From NCBI GenBank assembly GCA_015059805.1, contig SUZO01000004.1, positions 47,922 through 111,921 of the forward strand: a DNA stretch of 64,000 bases, read 5' to 3'. Source of the stretch: Rikenellaceae bacterium. Lineage in GTDB: Bacteria; Bacteroidota; Bacteroidia; Bacteroidales; Rikenellaceae. Below, piece after piece: positions 1 to 9,057 of this stretch (the stretch's first letter is position 1; every line of letters starts with the position of its first letter). Under the pieces are notes generated by a model. The model did no database searches. It saw only the letters and a list, made by a program, of their open reading frames with translations, and was not told the origin of the DNA. The translations under genes were made by a program, and so were the position numbers.

Positions 1-18
1 ATTAAACGCATAAAGACT

Positions 19-312
19 ATGAAAGCTATATTTTTATCGTGTAATCAAGCCCTCTTTGATGAGGTGCACCAGATAATGGAGAAGTTGGGCGTACGCGGCT
101 ATACAGCCGTTGAGGAGCTTATAGGCTGCGGAACTGCAACCGGTGAGCCTCACCTCGGCGATACAACTTGGCCTACTATGAACTCCGCCCTGCTCGCTAT
201 TGTTGAGGATGCACAGTGCGCTCCATTTATGGCAGCACTTAAGGAGCTTGACAATGCCAACCCACAGCTTGGACTTCGCGCCTTCTGGTGGGAGGTTGGC
301 GGCACTCTATAG
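19..312 (+). CDS. Small PII-like/DUF3240-type protein, probably efflux-associated
   Basis: A 97-residue cytosolic protein without signal peptide or membrane segment. It begins MKAIFLSCNQAL and carries a GEPHLG-x-x-TWPTMNSA block, a pattern I associate with small ferredoxin-like (PII-like) proteins encoded at the end of RND efflux operons in Bacteroidales; that assignment is from memory. A TAA at 3-5 probably ends the upstream gene, leaving 13 bases, so this is likely the last gene of an operon entering the window. The hairpin at 327-369 follows directly. A role in sensing or modulating the efflux pump is inference. Confidence 0.6.
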   Translation: MKAIFLSCNQALFDEVHQIMEKLGVRGYTAVEELIGCGTATGEPHLGDTTWPTMNSALLAIVEDAQCAPFMAALKELDNANPQLGLRAFWWEVGGTL

Positions 313-326
313 TCACTATAGAGGAG

Positions 327-369
327 AAAAAAGCGTGTTCCAAAGTAACAGATTGGAACACGCTTTTTT
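327..369. terminator. Bidirectional rho-independent terminator
   Basis: An 11-bp perfect stem (GCGTGTTCCAA at 333-343 with TTGGAACACGC at 353-363) is flanked by A6 on the left and T6 on the right, so it works on both strands. It separates the convergent small PII-like gene and waaA. Confidence 0.9.
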
Positions 370-387
370 ATGGTTTTGATAGCTCTC

Positions 388-1608
388 TTAGAATACCGTC
401 TTGAAGAAAATCTCCGTAGCACCCTGATGCTTAGCTGTGTACTCCTTAGAGATTTGGCTGACGTTATTTAGATGCTCAGCATCATCACGCAGAGGGGCAA
501 ACCAATGGCTTAGCTGCTCGTAGTTAGCGATGCTGGTTGCAGCGCCGAGGGTTATCATATCACGCGCCTCCTTAAACTTCTTGTAGTTTGGTCCGAAGGC
601 TATTGGCAGACCGAAGGTTGCCGCCTCAAGGGTATTGTGAATACCCACGCCAAAGCCACCTCCGATATATGAGAACTCTGCATATCCATATACTGACGAG
701 AGCATGCCCATCGTATCAAGAATCAAAATCTGCTTACCTACATCCTCAGCACCATATTGGGTATATCTCACAGCGCCATGCTTTGCTGTTTGAGCAATCT
801 TTGCCATTCTACCCTCCTCCATCTCATGGGGAGCAATGACAAACTTAATTGTCGGATTTTCATTTGCTAAGCGGACTATCAGCTCCTCATCCTCACCCCA
901 GGTAGAGCCTGCGACAAAGAGTCTACTCTGCCCCTTAAACTGCTCCACAATCTCAATTTTCTTTGCTTGAGAGGCGATTTGAGCCACACGGTCAAAGCGT
1001 GTATCCCCCGCAACGACAACATTGTCACAGCCCAGCTGAGATAGCAACTTCAAAGAGTGGGCATCCTGCACAAATATAGTCTCAAAGGTGTCCAGAGCGG
1101 CACGCCATGGCTCTCCAAAGTGGCGGAAGAATATTGAGTTTTTGCGGAAGATTGCCGAGACAATAAATGTGCGTATTCTCCTTATGCGTAGCTGCTCAAG
1201 GAGGTTGAGCCAATACTCATACTTCACAAATATTGCTATCTCAGGCTTTACAATATCCAAAAACTCCTTAGCATTTGCCGTAGTATCTAATGGCAGGTAG
1301 AAGATGTAATCTGCACCTTGATAGTTCTTGCGAATTTCGTAACCTGAAGGTGAAAAGAATGTAAGAAGAATCTTGTACTCAGGTCTTTCAGCCCTGATTT
1401 TCTCAATTATCGGGCGTCCCTGCTCAAACTCACCCAAAGATGCTACATGTACCCAGACAATGCGACTGTTCGGGTCAATGCTGCTGCGCATTCGCTCGAA
1501 AAGGTCCTTACGACCAACCCTCCAGAGTCTTGCCTTTGTGTGCCACGGCGAAACTAAAGCAACTCCGACTCTGTAACACTCCATCGCTATGTTGTAGAGG
1601 CACTTCAT
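388..1608 (-). CDS. waaA: 3-deoxy-D-manno-octulosonic acid transferase (Kdo transferase, GT30)
   Basis: Inner-membrane-associated GT30 enzyme that transfers Kdo from CMP-Kdo to the lipid A precursor in LPS synthesis. About 406 residues, normal for the family. An N-terminal hydrophobic anchor precedes the Kdo-transferase N domain with the signature ASLGEFEQG (Glu near residue 60, the presumed catalytic base); the C-terminal GT-B half contains the VAGDTRFDR, APHEMEE and GGGFGVGIHNTLE segments. The reading frame is open back to 1647, but a -7 box (TATCTTTG, 1618-1625) lies inside that extension, so the ATG at 1606-1608 (MKCLYN) is the start. Monocistronic; ends at the terminator 327-369 and is divergent from the TonB receptor gene. 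Confidence 0.93.
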   Translation of the reverse strand: MKCLYNIAMECYRVGVALVSPWHTKARLWRVGRKDLFERMRSSIDPNSRIVWVHVASLGEFEQGRPIIEKIRAERPEYKILLTFFSPSGYEIRKNYQGADYIFYLPLDTTANAKEFLDIVKPEIAIFVKYEYWLNLLEQLRIRRIRTFIVSAIFRKNSIFFRHFGEPWRAALDTFETIFVQDAHSLKLLSQLGCDNVVVAGDTRFDRVAQIASQAKKIEIVEQFKGQSRLFVAGSTWGEDEELIVRLANENPTIKFVIAPHEMEEGRMAKIAQTAKHGAVRYTQYGAEDVGKQILILDTMGMLSSVYGYAEFSYIGGGFGVGIHNTLEAATFGLPIAFGPNYKKFKEARDMITLGAATSIANYEQLSHWFAPLRDDAEHLNNVSQISKEYTAKHQGATEIFFKTVF

Positions 1609-1617
1609 TACAAGCAA

Positions 1618-1648
1618 CAAAGATAATAAACTTTTTATTAACTGCAAA
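1618..1648 (-). promoter_or_regulatory. Promoter of waaA, perfect Bacteroidota consensus
   Basis: On the minus strand, TTTG (1645-1648), a 19-base spacer and TATCTTTG (1618-1625) match the -33/-7 consensus TTTG / TAnnTTTG. Only 9 bases separate the -7 box from the ATG. Confidence 0.8.
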
Positions 1649-1692
1649 ATTTTGATATAATTGAGAGGTAATTGTCAGCTATTACCTATATA

Positions 1693-1724
1693 TTTGTTAT
1701 TCTCATAAAGATTCAATATCTTTG
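1693..1724 (+). promoter_or_regulatory. Promoter of the TonB receptor gene, perfect consensus
   Basis: TTTG (1693-1696), a 20-base spacer and TATCTTTG (1717-1724). Only CTCCG lies between the -7 box and the ATG at 1730, so the transcript should be leaderless or nearly so. Confidence 0.8.
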
Positions 1725-1729
1725 CTCCG

Positions 1730-4054
1730 ATGTTTGGTCAATTATGTAGATACGCGTTATTAGCGACCTTTGTGGTCGCTCCTTTTATGGTTTTCGCGCG
1801 CACGCACGATACGGGCGCAAGTGAGAGCGATAAGAGGATGGCGCTGTTAGATGCCGATACGCTTATGGCGGTAGACCCTGTGGCAGTTACGGCTGTAAAG
1901 CACGAGAAGCAGTTGGACAAGAGCGCTGTAACAGCTACGATTATTGACCTAAAGAGTATTGAGCAGAGGGGTATAGGCGGAATAAAAGATATTATCACCT
2001 CTGCGCCTAACTTCTACATGCCTGACTACGGCTCACGCATGACCTCGTCTATCTATGTGCGCGGTCTTGGCACTCGCATAGACCAGCCCGTTGTGGGTAT
2101 GACGGTAGACAATGTGCCTATAGCCGACAAGAACCTCTACGACACCACTCTTCCAGACATTGAGCGCATTGAGGTGCTTCGCGGTGCACAATCAACCCTC
2201 TATGGCAGAAATACAATGTGCGGAGTTGTAAATATCTACACCCTCTCGCCACTGCGCTATCAGGGCATCAAGGTGAGGGCGGAGTATGGCTCACGAAATA
2301 GCTACAAAGCAGGTGCTTCGGCATATTTCAAGCACAAGGCGGGTATGGGTTCGTCAGTCTCTGCACAGTTTGCACATACCGATGGATATTTCCGCAACCA
2401 GTACAACAGCAGCCTCTTAGAGCGTAGCAACAATGCCGACTTAAGGACTAAGTTTCAGTGGAGAAAGAACTTTTTGAGCCTTGACAACACTCTTGCTGTA
2501 AGCTATCTTCGTCAGAATGGCTATCCATACAGCTACGTAGGTGCGGCGGATACAAACAAGGAGCAGCATAGCGACCTTATAGGCAAGATATGCTACAACG
2601 ACCCAGCCTCATACAACCGCTTTGCAGTCACAGAGGGTCTTACAGCGCGTCACGACTGGGAGAGGATTACCCTTACCAGCATCACGGCATATCAGTATCT
2701 TGACGACCACATGGTTATGGACCAAGATTTTCTGCCGCTCAGTTACTTTACCCTTGAGCAGGCAAAGCAGCAGCACGACATCTCGGAGGATATAATTATC
2801 CGCTCACGCACTCAGTCGCGCTACAAGTGGATGGCTGGCGCTTTTGCATTCTACAAGCATCAGGCTATGCAGGCACCAGTGACTTTCCTTCGTGACGGTA
2901 TTGACAATCTGATTCTCAAGAATATAAACGAGCATAGCGGCTACCCAGGCACATACAAGTGGGGGCGAGTAGATGGCTCTGAGGGTGATAGTCTGCTCTT
3001 AGGTAGTGACTTTATAACCTCAACCGTCGGCTGGGCTCTCTACCACGAGTCTACCCTTGAGGCGGGCAGGTGGCTCTTTACACTTGGTGTAAGATTAGAC
3101 AGCGAGCATATCGTTATGCGCTACCACAACTATACCGACAGCTACTACACAGCAATCCCAAATGATAGTTCAAAATCTCCTGCCGAGGTGGCGCTAAAAA
3201 TCGACGACCGCGACCGCCTGAAGAAGAACTTTATGGAGGTTCTGCCAAAATTTACCGCTACATATAGCCTCAACAACCACAACACCCTCTACCTCTCCCT
3301 CTCTAAGGGATACAAGGCGGGTGGATTCAACACCCAGATGTTCTCCGAGGTGCTACAGCGCCGCATTAAGGACTACATGGGGCTATATCAAGAGCTTGAT
3401 GTGATGGATATTATCACCTACGACCCAGAGAAGAGCTGGAATGGTGAGATTGGTGGACATTTTTCCACTAACGACAGACGATTTAGAGCAGATATTGCGT
3501 TATTCTGGATAGAGTGCATAGACCAGCAGCTTACGGTCTTTCCAGCTGGGCAGACTACAGGTCGCATGATGACCAACGCTGGCAGCACGCGCAGTTTTGG
3601 AGTGGAGGCGTCGCTGAACTACAACCCTATTGAGGGTCTGAATTTCGGGACAAGTTATGGCTACACCAACGCCCGCTTCCGCAAGTTTATTGATGGAGTG
3701 AACGACTATGCGGGCAATACAATCCCTTACGCTCCACAAAATACGCTACAGCTACAGGCGAGCTACACGCTACAGCTTGGTAGTAAACAGTTTAAGGCTC
3801 TGACCTTTAGCCTAAATGGTTATGGTGCTGGGCGAATTTATTGGAACGAGAGCAACAGCCTCAGCCAACCTCTCTATGCGACCCTTGACGGCACAGTGCG
3901 ACTTGAGGGCAGAAGGTGGGCGGTAGATGTGTGGGCTAAAAATATTACAAACAGCCACTACGACCTATTCTACTTTGAGAGCATGGGCAACCGCTTCCTG
4001 CAGCGTGCAAAGGGCGCAACTGCGGGCGTTAGATTTGTTTTAGAATTTAATTAA
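1730..4054 (+). CDS. TonB-dependent outer-membrane receptor
   Basis: A 774-residue outer-membrane receptor that imports a ligand using energy from TonB. Signal peptide at residues 1-23 (ends VVAPFMVFA); plug domain roughly 55-175 with RGLGTRIDQPV, PDIERIEVLRG and GRNTMCGVVNI; the rest is a 22-strand-type barrel ending in a C-terminal aromatic-rich strand (VRFVLEFN). It lacks the N-terminal carboxypeptidase-regulatory-like domain of SusC proteins, so it is a classical siderophore/cobalamin/heme-type receptor and not a SusC. The gene for a calycin-like lipoprotein follows 14 bases downstream, suggesting a receptor plus surface lipoprotein pair. Substrate unknown; metal or heme is a guess from family behaviour. 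Confidence 0.9.
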   Translation: MFGQLCRYALLATFVVAPFMVFARTHDTGASESDKRMALLDADTLMAVDPVAVTAVKHEKQLDKSAVTATIIDLKSIEQRGIGGIKDIITSAPNFYMPDYGSRMTSSIYVRGLGTRIDQPVVGMTVDNVPIADKNLYDTTLPDIERIEVLRGAQSTLYGRNTMCGVVNIYTLSPLRYQGIKVRAEYGSRNSYKAGASAYFKHKAGMGSSVSAQFAHTDGYFRNQYNSSLLERSNNADLRTKFQWRKNFLSLDNTLAVSYLRQNGYPYSYVGAADTNKEQHSDLIGKICYNDPASYNRFAVTEGLTARHDWERITLTSITAYQYLDDHMVMDQDFLPLSYFTLEQAKQQHDISEDIIIRSRTQSRYKWMAGAFAFYKHQAMQAPVTFLRDGIDNLILKNINEHSGYPGTYKWGRVDGSEGDSLLLGSDFITSTVGWALYHESTLEAGRWLFTLGVRLDSEHIVMRYHNYTDSYYTAIPNDSSKSPAEVALKIDDRDRLKKNFMEVLPKFTATYSLNNHNTLYLSLSKGYKAGGFNTQMFSEVLQRRIKDYMGLYQELDVMDIITYDPEKSWNGEIGGHFSTNDRRFRADIALFWIECIDQQLTVFPAGQTTGRMMTNAGSTRSFGVEASLNYNPIEGLNFGTSYGYTNARFRKFIDGVNDYAGNTIPYAPQNTLQLQASYTLQLGSKQFKALTFSLNGYGAGRIYWNESNSLSQPLYATLDGTVRLEGRRWAVDVWAKNITNSHYDLFYFESMGNRFLQRAKGATAGVRFVLEFN

Positions 4055-4068
4055 ATATTATTTTATCT

Positions 4069-4947
4069 ATGAAAAAACTAATTTTTATGGCAGTCGCGCT
4101 TCTTATGGCTACTGCATGCATGGACCTGGAGAATAAAAACAACTCTTGGTCACGAACTATTTCGGGTGATATGGTCACTACCAACTCCGAGTCAGGTGTG
4201 GCATACACCGACAATGCCTCTGTAACTGTAGAGGTTAAGGATATTACAAAGCCCTATATCAACCTACTAATTGAGGGCGTAAAGTTTGTGCCAATGATGC
4301 CAGATGTAAACTTCCTCGTATCAGACATCCAGTTCAAGCTCTACCCATCTAACGATACTAACGACCCACTCTACGGCTCGTGGACATTCAATGAGAAGAG
4401 CGTAGTGCCAACTGTTGGCGGTGTGCCACGCGAGGAGTATACAATGCTCAACCTTATAGGCTCAATCTCTGACAACGGCGTAGTTGTGGACTTTGACGTA
4501 AACTTTGGTGGGGTGGTTTACCACGCGACATTTGGCAGAAACGACGCTCTGCAGACTTGGGAGGCTGAGTACGACGCTACTGCCGATGTAGTTATAAATC
4601 CAGGCACTGAGGGTGCAATGACCTCAACAGACCAGACACTTGTAAGCTTTGCTCAGGGAAATCTCTCTAAGCAGGTTGTAAATATCACATTCAAGGATTT
4701 CCGCTTTGTGGCAATGATGCCGGAGATTACCTTCACCATTACCGATGTACCTTTCTCATACTCTGAGGATGGCACACAGCGTCTGTTTAATGTAGCCTCA
4801 ATAGTTCCAACTATCGGTGATCAGAAGTTTGAGCAGTACACTATGACCAACTTCACTGGCTCTGTGACAAACAACGCCGTGTTGCTCAACTGCGACATTG
4901 CATCAATGAATGCACGTGTAACACTGACAGGAATGATTAACAAATAG
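4069..4947 (+). CDS. Lipoprotein with two calycin/lipocalin-like repeats
   Basis: A 292-residue lipoprotein: signal peptide with lipobox ending ATAC (Cys17), followed by acidic residues (MDLE) as seen in surface-exposed Bacteroidota lipoproteins. Residues about 50-160 and 190-290 are repeats of one domain: both contain KF/RFV-x-MMP-[DE]-[VI]-x-F, a -VVPT/-IVPT-[VI]-G block and EYTM/QYTM-x-N-[LF]-x-GS[IV]. This pattern resembles the calycin-like domain of secreted Bacteroides proteins (moderate confidence). It follows the TonB receptor and precedes nadC by 4 bases, so it is probably co-transcribed. A ligand-capture role for the receptor is inference. Confidence 0.7.
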   Translation: MKKLIFMAVALLMATACMDLENKNNSWSRTISGDMVTTNSESGVAYTDNASVTVEVKDITKPYINLLIEGVKFVPMMPDVNFLVSDIQFKLYPSNDTNDPLYGSWTFNEKSVVPTVGGVPREEYTMLNLIGSISDNGVVVDFDVNFGGVVYHATFGRNDALQTWEAEYDATADVVINPGTEGAMTSTDQTLVSFAQGNLSKQVVNITFKDFRFVAMMPEITFTITDVPFSYSEDGTQRLFNVASIVPTIGDQKFEQYTMTNFTGSVTNNAVLLNCDIASMNARVTLTGMINK

Positions 4948-4951
4948 TATT

Positions 4952-5806
4952 ATGAAAGCTGAGTACAAACCTTATGTAGATGCCCTTATAGAGCTTGCTA
5001 TTAGCGAGGACTTGGGCGATGGCGACCACACATCACTCTGTTGCATCCCTGCCACTGAGCGCGGACGTATGAGACTACTCTGTAAGCAGGATGGAATTAT
5101 TGCAGGTATTGAGATTGCGCAGTTAATTCTCTCACGCCTTGACCCAGAAGTTAAGGTTGAGCTCCTACTTAAGGATGGCGACCGCGTAAAGGTTGGGGAT
5201 GTAGCATTCTACGTAGAGGGTCGATTGCAGTCACTGCTTCAGGCAGAGCGTATCCTTCTCAACATTATGCAGCGCATGAGCGGCGTGGCTACCCAGACCG
5301 CTGTCTATGCCGACCGCATTGCAGACCTACACACCAAGGTGCTTGATACCCGCAAGACCACCCCAGGCATGCGCGTGCTTGATAAGATGGCTGTAAAGAT
5401 TGGTGGCGGCGAGAACCACCGCATCGGTCTATTTGATATGATTCTGCTCAAGGATAACCACATTGACTTTGCAGGTGGTGTTCGCAAGGCAGTCCTTGGT
5501 GCTAAGGAGTACCTTAAAGCTAAGGGCAAGAATATCCCTATTGAGTGTGAGGTGCGTAGCCTTGAGGATATTGACGAGGTCTTTGCTGCAGGAGGTGTAG
5601 ACCGCATTATGTTTGACAACTTCTCAGTAGAGATGACAGCTGAGGCGGTTAAGAGGGTGGCTGGTCGTTGCCAGACCGAGTCCAGCGGTGGCATTACCCT
5701 TGAGACCCTACGCGACTATGCCCTTACTGGCGTTGATTTTATCTCTGTAGGCGCACTTACTCACCAGATTAAGTCGCTTGACATGTCACTCAAGGCTTGT
5801 GAATAG
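4952..5806 (+). CDS. nadC: Nicotinate-nucleotide pyrophosphorylase (quinolinate phosphoribosyltransferase)
   Basis: Cytosolic enzyme converting quinolinate and PRPP to nicotinate mononucleotide, CO2 and PPi in de novo NAD synthesis. 284 residues, the usual length. Seen motifs: LGDGDHTS near the N-terminus, ERILLNIMQRMSG, the quinolinate/phosphate site DTRKTTPGMR and KIGGGENHR, LKDNHI, ECEVRSLEDI and the C-terminal SSGGITLETLRDYA. No nadA or nadB is visible in the window. It lies 4 bases after the calycin lipoprotein and its end abuts or overlaps the next gene. Confidence 0.96.
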   Translation: MKAEYKPYVDALIELAISEDLGDGDHTSLCCIPATERGRMRLLCKQDGIIAGIEIAQLILSRLDPEVKVELLLKDGDRVKVGDVAFYVEGRLQSLLQAERILLNIMQRMSGVATQTAVYADRIADLHTKVLDTRKTTPGMRVLDKMAVKIGGGENHRIGLFDMILLKDNHIDFAGGVRKAVLGAKEYLKAKGKNIPIECEVRSLEDIDEVFAAGGVDRIMFDNFSVEMTAEAVKRVAGRCQTESSGGITLETLRDYALTGVDFISVGALTHQIKSLDMSLKACE

Positions 5807-5825
5807 ATTTTTTAGAACATATCCA

Positions 5826-7742
5826 ATGCTTACTCTGTACCGCACAGTGCTACTTTATGTAGTGCTGATGCTGTGCAGAGTGGTTTTTACCCTCTACAAT
5901 AGCGAAATTTTTGGAGGTTTTGAGTGGAGCGAGCTTCCACAACTGATATATGGCGGACTGAGATTTGATACAATCTCTATCTGCTACGCCTTTGGTGTGT
6001 GGATTGTTCTGAGCCTACTACCTGTGCACCTGCGCGAGAAGAGATGGTACAAGAGCACTCTATTCTGGTACTTCGCCGTTGTGGGCGCTATCTGCGTAGC
6101 AATCAATATCTCCGATGCGATATATTTCCGCTATACCGACAAGCGATTTACAGCCGAGGAGATACTCTTTGCCGACAACTCCAACTCGGTAGCCCTAATG
6201 CTGAAGTTTGCCGCCGAAAATCTGCACCTTGTGGCAGTGGGTCTTGCCCTTATCGCCCTACTTGTCTGGGGATACCGTCGCAAAATTGAGCCTCAGGCTC
6301 TACTTAAACGCTGGAGCTACTACGCTGTAAATACGGTTGTTCTATGCCTTACGATTGTTGCCTGCATAGCGGGCATACGTGGCGGATTGAGCCGCATGGC
6401 GCGCCCTACGGCGATACCATACTCGCTAAAGTTTGCAACGACAAGTAGCAAGGCTAACATCGTTCTGTCAAACCCATTTTGCATTATCCGAACTATCGGA
6501 AATAGCGTTGTCACAGCGCCACAATACTTTGACAGCAAGGCTCTTAACGAGATTTATACCACTTACCACATGCCGAAGGCTGACAGGGAGTTCTGTCCTC
6601 GCAATGTGGTGATTTTTGTTATGGAGAGCATGTCGGCTGAGAACTCAGCCTTTCTCTGCCCCGACCTATACGCCGATAGCGACCAGAGGGGCTATACCCC
6701 ATTTCTTGACTCGCTGATGCAGAACGGCTACGCCCTTAAGCGTATGTACGCCAACGGCAAGCGCTCTATTCAAGCTCTACCAAGTGTCTGGGGCTCAATA
6801 CCTTCGCTCGTAGAGCCATTTGTGCTTATGCCCCAATCATTAGGCGAGAGCCGTCCACTGCCGACACTGCTACGCGAGAAGGGTTACTCAACAGCCTTCT
6901 TCTGTGGCTCGGAGCGTGGAAGTATGGGCTTTGACGCCTACGCAATCTCTGCGGGCTTTGAGCAGTGCATAAGCAAGGAGGATTACGAAAAAGCGCACGG
7001 CTACAACGACTTTGACGGCTACTGGGGCATCTGGGACGATAAGTTCCTCAGCTTTATGGGCGAAAAGATAGACTCTCTGCAAGAGCCATTCCTCGCCTCA
7101 ATTTTCACAATCTCCTCACACCACCCATTTGTTGTGCCCAAGGAGTGGGAAGAGCGACTACCAGAGGGTAAGACCCTTATCCAGCCTTGCGCGGCATATC
7201 TTGATGGCTCACTGAGGCAATTTTTTGACCAAAATCGGGACAAGGAGTGGTTTAATAGCACAATCTTTGCGTTTGTAGCAGACCACGTGTCGTGTGAGCA
7301 CTATGCTGAGAGGACAAACTGCTCTCCAGGAGATTTTCATGTTATCGGTCTACTCTACACCCCTGACGGTTCACTTCGGGGATGCAGTGACAGACCAGCC
7401 TCGCAGATAGATATTATGCCGACGCTGCTTGGCATCTTAGGCTATGACCAGAGCTACTTTGCATACGGTCGTGATCTCTTTGACCCTCAGAGTCGCCCCG
7501 TAACTGTAGTCTACGACAATGGTGTGTATAAGGCATTTACAGAGAAGCACATTCACATTTTCAGTGACGGTGCTGTGCGCGAGATTTACGACATTGCAGA
7601 CATAAAGCGTACACAAAACCTTGTTCAGAGTGCGTATGACAAAGAGATTGAGAGCTATATCAAGGCATATATCCAGCAATACTATGAACACGCAGAGCGT
7701 AAGAGTTACATCGTCCCCGCTCACCTTCCGACAGATAAGTAG
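5826..7742 (+). CDS. LtaS-like alkaline-phosphatase-superfamily membrane transferase/sulfatase
   Basis: Inner-membrane protein of about 638 residues with five N-terminal hydrophobic segments and a C-terminal extracytoplasmic sulfatase-fold domain. Metal-site motifs seen: VIFVMESMSAE, the NGKRSIQALPS segment carrying the presumed Ser nucleophile, SSHHPF and FVADHVS. Family members transfer phosphoglycerol or phosphoethanolamine-type groups to envelope glycans or lipids; in a Gram-negative bacterium the acceptor is unknown. The start is uncertain: ATG 5826 (MLTLYRTV) is used, but GTG 5799 (MNRFFRTYP) overlapping nadC by 8 bases or ATG 5778 are possible. It overlaps the next gene by about 59 bases. 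Confidence 0.82.
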   Translation: MLTLYRTVLLYVVLMLCRVVFTLYNSEIFGGFEWSELPQLIYGGLRFDTISICYAFGVWIVLSLLPVHLREKRWYKSTLFWYFAVVGAICVAINISDAIYFRYTDKRFTAEEILFADNSNSVALMLKFAAENLHLVAVGLALIALLVWGYRRKIEPQALLKRWSYYAVNTVVLCLTIVACIAGIRGGLSRMARPTAIPYSLKFATTSSKANIVLSNPFCIIRTIGNSVVTAPQYFDSKALNEIYTTYHMPKADREFCPRNVVIFVMESMSAENSAFLCPDLYADSDQRGYTPFLDSLMQNGYALKRMYANGKRSIQALPSVWGSIPSLVEPFVLMPQSLGESRPLPTLLREKGYSTAFFCGSERGSMGFDAYAISAGFEQCISKEDYEKAHGYNDFDGYWGIWDDKFLSFMGEKIDSLQEPFLASIFTISSHHPFVVPKEWEERLPEGKTLIQPCAAYLDGSLRQFFDQNRDKEWFNSTIFAFVADHVSCEHYAERTNCSPGDFHVIGLLYTPDGSLRGCSDRPASQIDIMPTLLGILGYDQSYFAYGRDLFDPQSRPVTVVYDNGVYKAFTEKHIHIFSDGAVREIYDIADIKRTQNLVQSAYDKEIESYIKAYIQQYYEHAERKSYIVPAHLPTDK

Positions 7743-9048
7743 CTCCGACAGCGCCCTCTTTGACCGCTACGTCAAGGGGTCTGACTGCCGAAATTGCGAC
7801 ATGAGCCTTGCCAATATCTTCTGCTGGCAAGATAGCTACCATAGCACCATTACCGAGTGGCATAACTGGCTTATCATCCGCTTTACAACCTCAGATAACC
7901 ATACCGCCTACATGCAGCCTATAGGCTGTGGTGATATGGGTGAGGTCATTGAGGTGCTAATTGCCGATGCCGCTACAGAGGGGGAGCCGCTACGACTCTA
8001 TAGGCTTGATAGCGTTTGGGTAGATAGACTACAAAATCTCTACCCTAACCAATTTGCTCTTCACGCCTCTGAGAGTAACGCCGACTATATATACCTTGCT
8101 CAAGACCTTGCCACTCTGCCTGGACGAAAATACCAGCCAAAGCGCAACTTTATCAACCGTTTCACTTCGCGCTATAATTATGATTTTGAGAGTATTACGG
8201 AGGATAATTTAGAAGATTGCCTCTACCTCAACCGCCTCTGGTGCGATCAAAAGGGTGTAAAAAAGTCCGACCCAGAGCAGAAGGCTCTCAGTCGCGCCTT
8301 TGATAACTTCCTTTCACTCAATCTTCGTGGCTGGATTCTCTATGCCGACAATACCCCAACTGCCTTTGCTATAGGTTCAGAGATAAACCACGACACCTTC
8401 TGCATCCATATTGAGAAGAGCGACATCAATTTTGAGGGCGCAAGTGCGATGATAAACAACCTTGTGGCGGTAGAGATTGCAAAAGAGTACAAATATATCA
8501 ACCGCGAGGATGACTTGGGTCTTGAGGGTCTGCGCCGCGCAAAACAGAGCTACTACCCCGCAATTATGCTTGCCAAATACTCCGCCCTGCACCTCTCCGC
8601 TGCAGAAGTTCAGATGCGGCAGCTCTGGGTAGAGTGCTTTGGCGATGACATCGCCACTATAGACCACTTCTTTACTACGGTCTACAACCCTAAGCAGTGC
8701 TTTACACATAGCATTAACGGCACTGTGGTTGCTATGCTACACCTTGTTACGATGAGGTATGGCAATTCACAGCACGGATATATCTACGCTGTGGCTACAG
8801 CTCCCGCCTTTCGTGGTCAAGGTATCGCCTCACAACTTATCCAGAGGGCCATTGCGTATGCCAAAGAGTGCAGAGAGTACGACTCTCTGATTCTGATTCC
8901 AGCCGATAAGACCGCGCAAAGGCTATACAGTCGCTTTGGCTTTGAGATGAAAGACTCTATATTTGTTCAGCTCGAAAACTATCCAGATTACGACTTGGGA
9001 AGTGGAAATAGCACCCCTGATTTTGTAATGCAACTAAAAATTTTATAA
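7684..9048 (+). CDS. DUF2156-GNAT fusion acyltransferase-like protein
   Basis: About 454 residues with two parts. Residues about 15-300 resemble DUF2156 (the double-GNAT fold of aminoacyl-phospholipid transferases), with KRNFINRF, NREDDLG and GLRRAK-x-SYYP, the last typical of the family C-terminus. Residues about 310-440 are a separate GNAT acetyltransferase with the acetyl-CoA loop FRGQGIAS and a C-terminal LYSRFGFE. The start ATG 7684 (MNTQSVR) lies inside the end of the upstream gene; the longer frame from 7621 is discarded because it would be entirely overlap. Substrate unknown; proximity to an envelope transferase suggests a cell-surface modification, which is inference. Confidence 0.75.
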   Translation: MNTQSVRVTSSPLTFRQISSSDSALFDRYVKGSDCRNCDMSLANIFCWQDSYHSTITEWHNWLIIRFTTSDNHTAYMQPIGCGDMGEVIEVLIADAATEGEPLRLYRLDSVWVDRLQNLYPNQFALHASESNADYIYLAQDLATLPGRKYQPKRNFINRFTSRYNYDFESITEDNLEDCLYLNRLWCDQKGVKKSDPEQKALSRAFDNFLSLNLRGWILYADNTPTAFAIGSEINHDTFCIHIEKSDINFEGASAMINNLVAVEIAKEYKYINREDDLGLEGLRRAKQSYYPAIMLAKYSALHLSAAEVQMRQLWVECFGDDIATIDHFFTTVYNPKQCFTHSINGTVVAMLHLVTMRYGNSQHGYIYAVATAPAFRGQGIASQLIQRAIAYAKECREYDSLILIPADKTAQRLYSRFGFEMKDSIFVQLENYPDYDLGSGNSTPDFVMQLKIL

Positions 9049-9053
9049 CTTTG
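9022..9053 (+). promoter_or_regulatory. Promoter of trkH-trkA inside the upstream stop codon
   Basis: TTTG (9022-9025), 20-base spacer, TAACTTTG (9046-9053): a perfect consensus. The TAA of the -7 box is the stop codon of the DUF2156 gene. Only TAGT separates it from the trkH ATG, so a leaderless transcript is expected. Confidence 0.8.
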
Positions 9054-9057
9054 TAGT

